From CAYXOX01 sp964466745 (lineage in GTDB: Bacteria; Pseudomonadota; Alphaproteobacteria; Rhodobacterales; Rhodobacteraceae), in the NCBI GenBank assembly GCA_964466745.1, contig CAYXOX010000161.1, positions 1 to 6,588 on the forward strand: DNA of 6,588 bases, given 5' to 3'. The translations under genes were made by a program, and so were the position numbers. Each line of letters starts with the position of its first letter. Within the stretch, counting starts at the first letter, position 1. This document shows positions 6,153-6,588 of the stretch, piece by piece. The notes beneath the pieces are model-generated. The model saw nothing but the letters and a program-made list of their open reading frames with translations. It was not told the origin of the DNA and made no database searches.

Positions 6153-6588
6153 ATGCGACGCAAGGTAACGAAGGCGGTCTTCCCGGTGGCCGGTCTGGGG
6201 ACGCGGTTTCTTCCCGCGACCAAATCGGTTCCGAAAGAGATCATGACCCTCGTGGACCGTCCGCTCATCCAGTACGCGATCGACGAGGCCCGCGCCGCGG
6301 GCATAAAGGAATTCATCTTCGTGACGTCCCGGGGCAAGAGCGCCCTGGAAGACTACTTCGATCTCGCGCCCGAGCTCGAGGCCTCGCTCCGCAAGAAGGG
6401 CAAGCAGGATCTGCTCGACGTTCTGAAGACCACCAACATGGACAGCGGCGCAATCGCCTACATCCGCCAGCACAAGGCGCTGGGCCTCGGACACGCCGTG
6501 TGGTGCGCAAAGCGGCTGATCGCCAACGAACCGTTTGCCGTGATCCTCCCCGACGACGTGATCGCCGCCGAGAAGCCCTGCCTCCAGC
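6153..6588 (+). CDS. galU: UTP--glucose-1-phosphate uridylyltransferase, N-terminal part, truncated by window edge
   Basis: GalU makes UDP-glucose from UTP and glucose-1-phosphate in the cytoplasm, feeding capsule, LPS and exopolysaccharide synthesis. The first 145 codons are present and the frame stays open to the window end. The start MRRKVTKAVFPVAGLGTRFL leads into the nucleotide-binding GLGTRFLPATKSVPKE (14-29). DRPLIQYAIDEA, FIFVTSRGKSALEDYFD, QHKALGLGHAVWCAK and LPDDV (132-136) follow, all in the usual GalU order. GAAAGG at 6141-6146 is a good ribosome-binding site 6 bases before the ATG. It is separated from the glycosyltransferase by 195 bp and probably has its own promoter. Confidence 0.97.
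   Translation, partial: MRRKVTKAVFPVAGLGTRFLPATKSVPKEIMTLVDRPLIQYAIDEARAAGIKEFIFVTSRGKSALEDYFDLAPELEASLRKKGKQDLLDVLKTTNMDSGAIAYIRQHKALGLGHAVWCAKRLIANEPFAVILPDDVIAAEKPCLQ

Overview
This is a GC-rich bacterial chromosomal segment. Its protein sequences resemble those of an alphaproteobacterium, most likely of the Rhodobacterales (Rhodobacteraceae/Roseobacter-like). That rests on the character of DnaK and of the capsule-type ABC permease, on the gene order around cysQ and the CMP-Kdo synthetase, and on the codon use. I recognised these from memory and could not run a search. The genes are tightly packed, and no stretch over 300 bases lacks a gene. I see no tRNA, rRNA, insertion sequence, CRISPR array or phage gene.

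Left part (1-2121): the 5' end of dnaK runs leftward off the window. It is divergent from alkB, a DNA/RNA dealkylation dioxygenase, across a 171-bp intergenic region. That region holds two candidate dnaK promoter elements, one sigma70-like and one heat-shock-like. alkB converges on a secreted SH3-type/COG3650-like protein of unknown function.

Middle and right part (2121-6588): an envelope-polysaccharide neighbourhood. A KpsM-type ABC-2 permease is read leftward and its stop overlaps the start of the secreted SH3 protein gene (TGATG). It is divergent from a tight rightward operon of cysQ, a KdsB-type CMP-Kdo synthetase and a GT2 glycosyltransferase, joined by two 4-bp ATGA overlaps. The divergent intergenic region carries a perfect CGGAAC-N8-GTTCCG inverted repeat. 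After a 195-bp intergenic stretch, galU (UTP-glucose-1-phosphate uridylyltransferase) begins and runs off the right end.

Inferred joint function: GalU makes UDP-glucose, the KdsB-like enzyme makes CMP-Kdo or a related CMP-sugar, the glycosyltransferase adds a sugar, and the KpsM-like permease exports the finished glycan. CysQ removes PAP (3'-phosphoadenosine 5'-phosphate), which may hint at sulfation chemistry. This looks like ordinary housekeeping plus capsule/LPS genes, and I see no clearly novel system. The points most worth checking are the diverged CMP-Kdo synthetase motifs, the uncharacterised C-terminal half of the glycosyltransferase, the permease without its ATPase, and the candidate operator.
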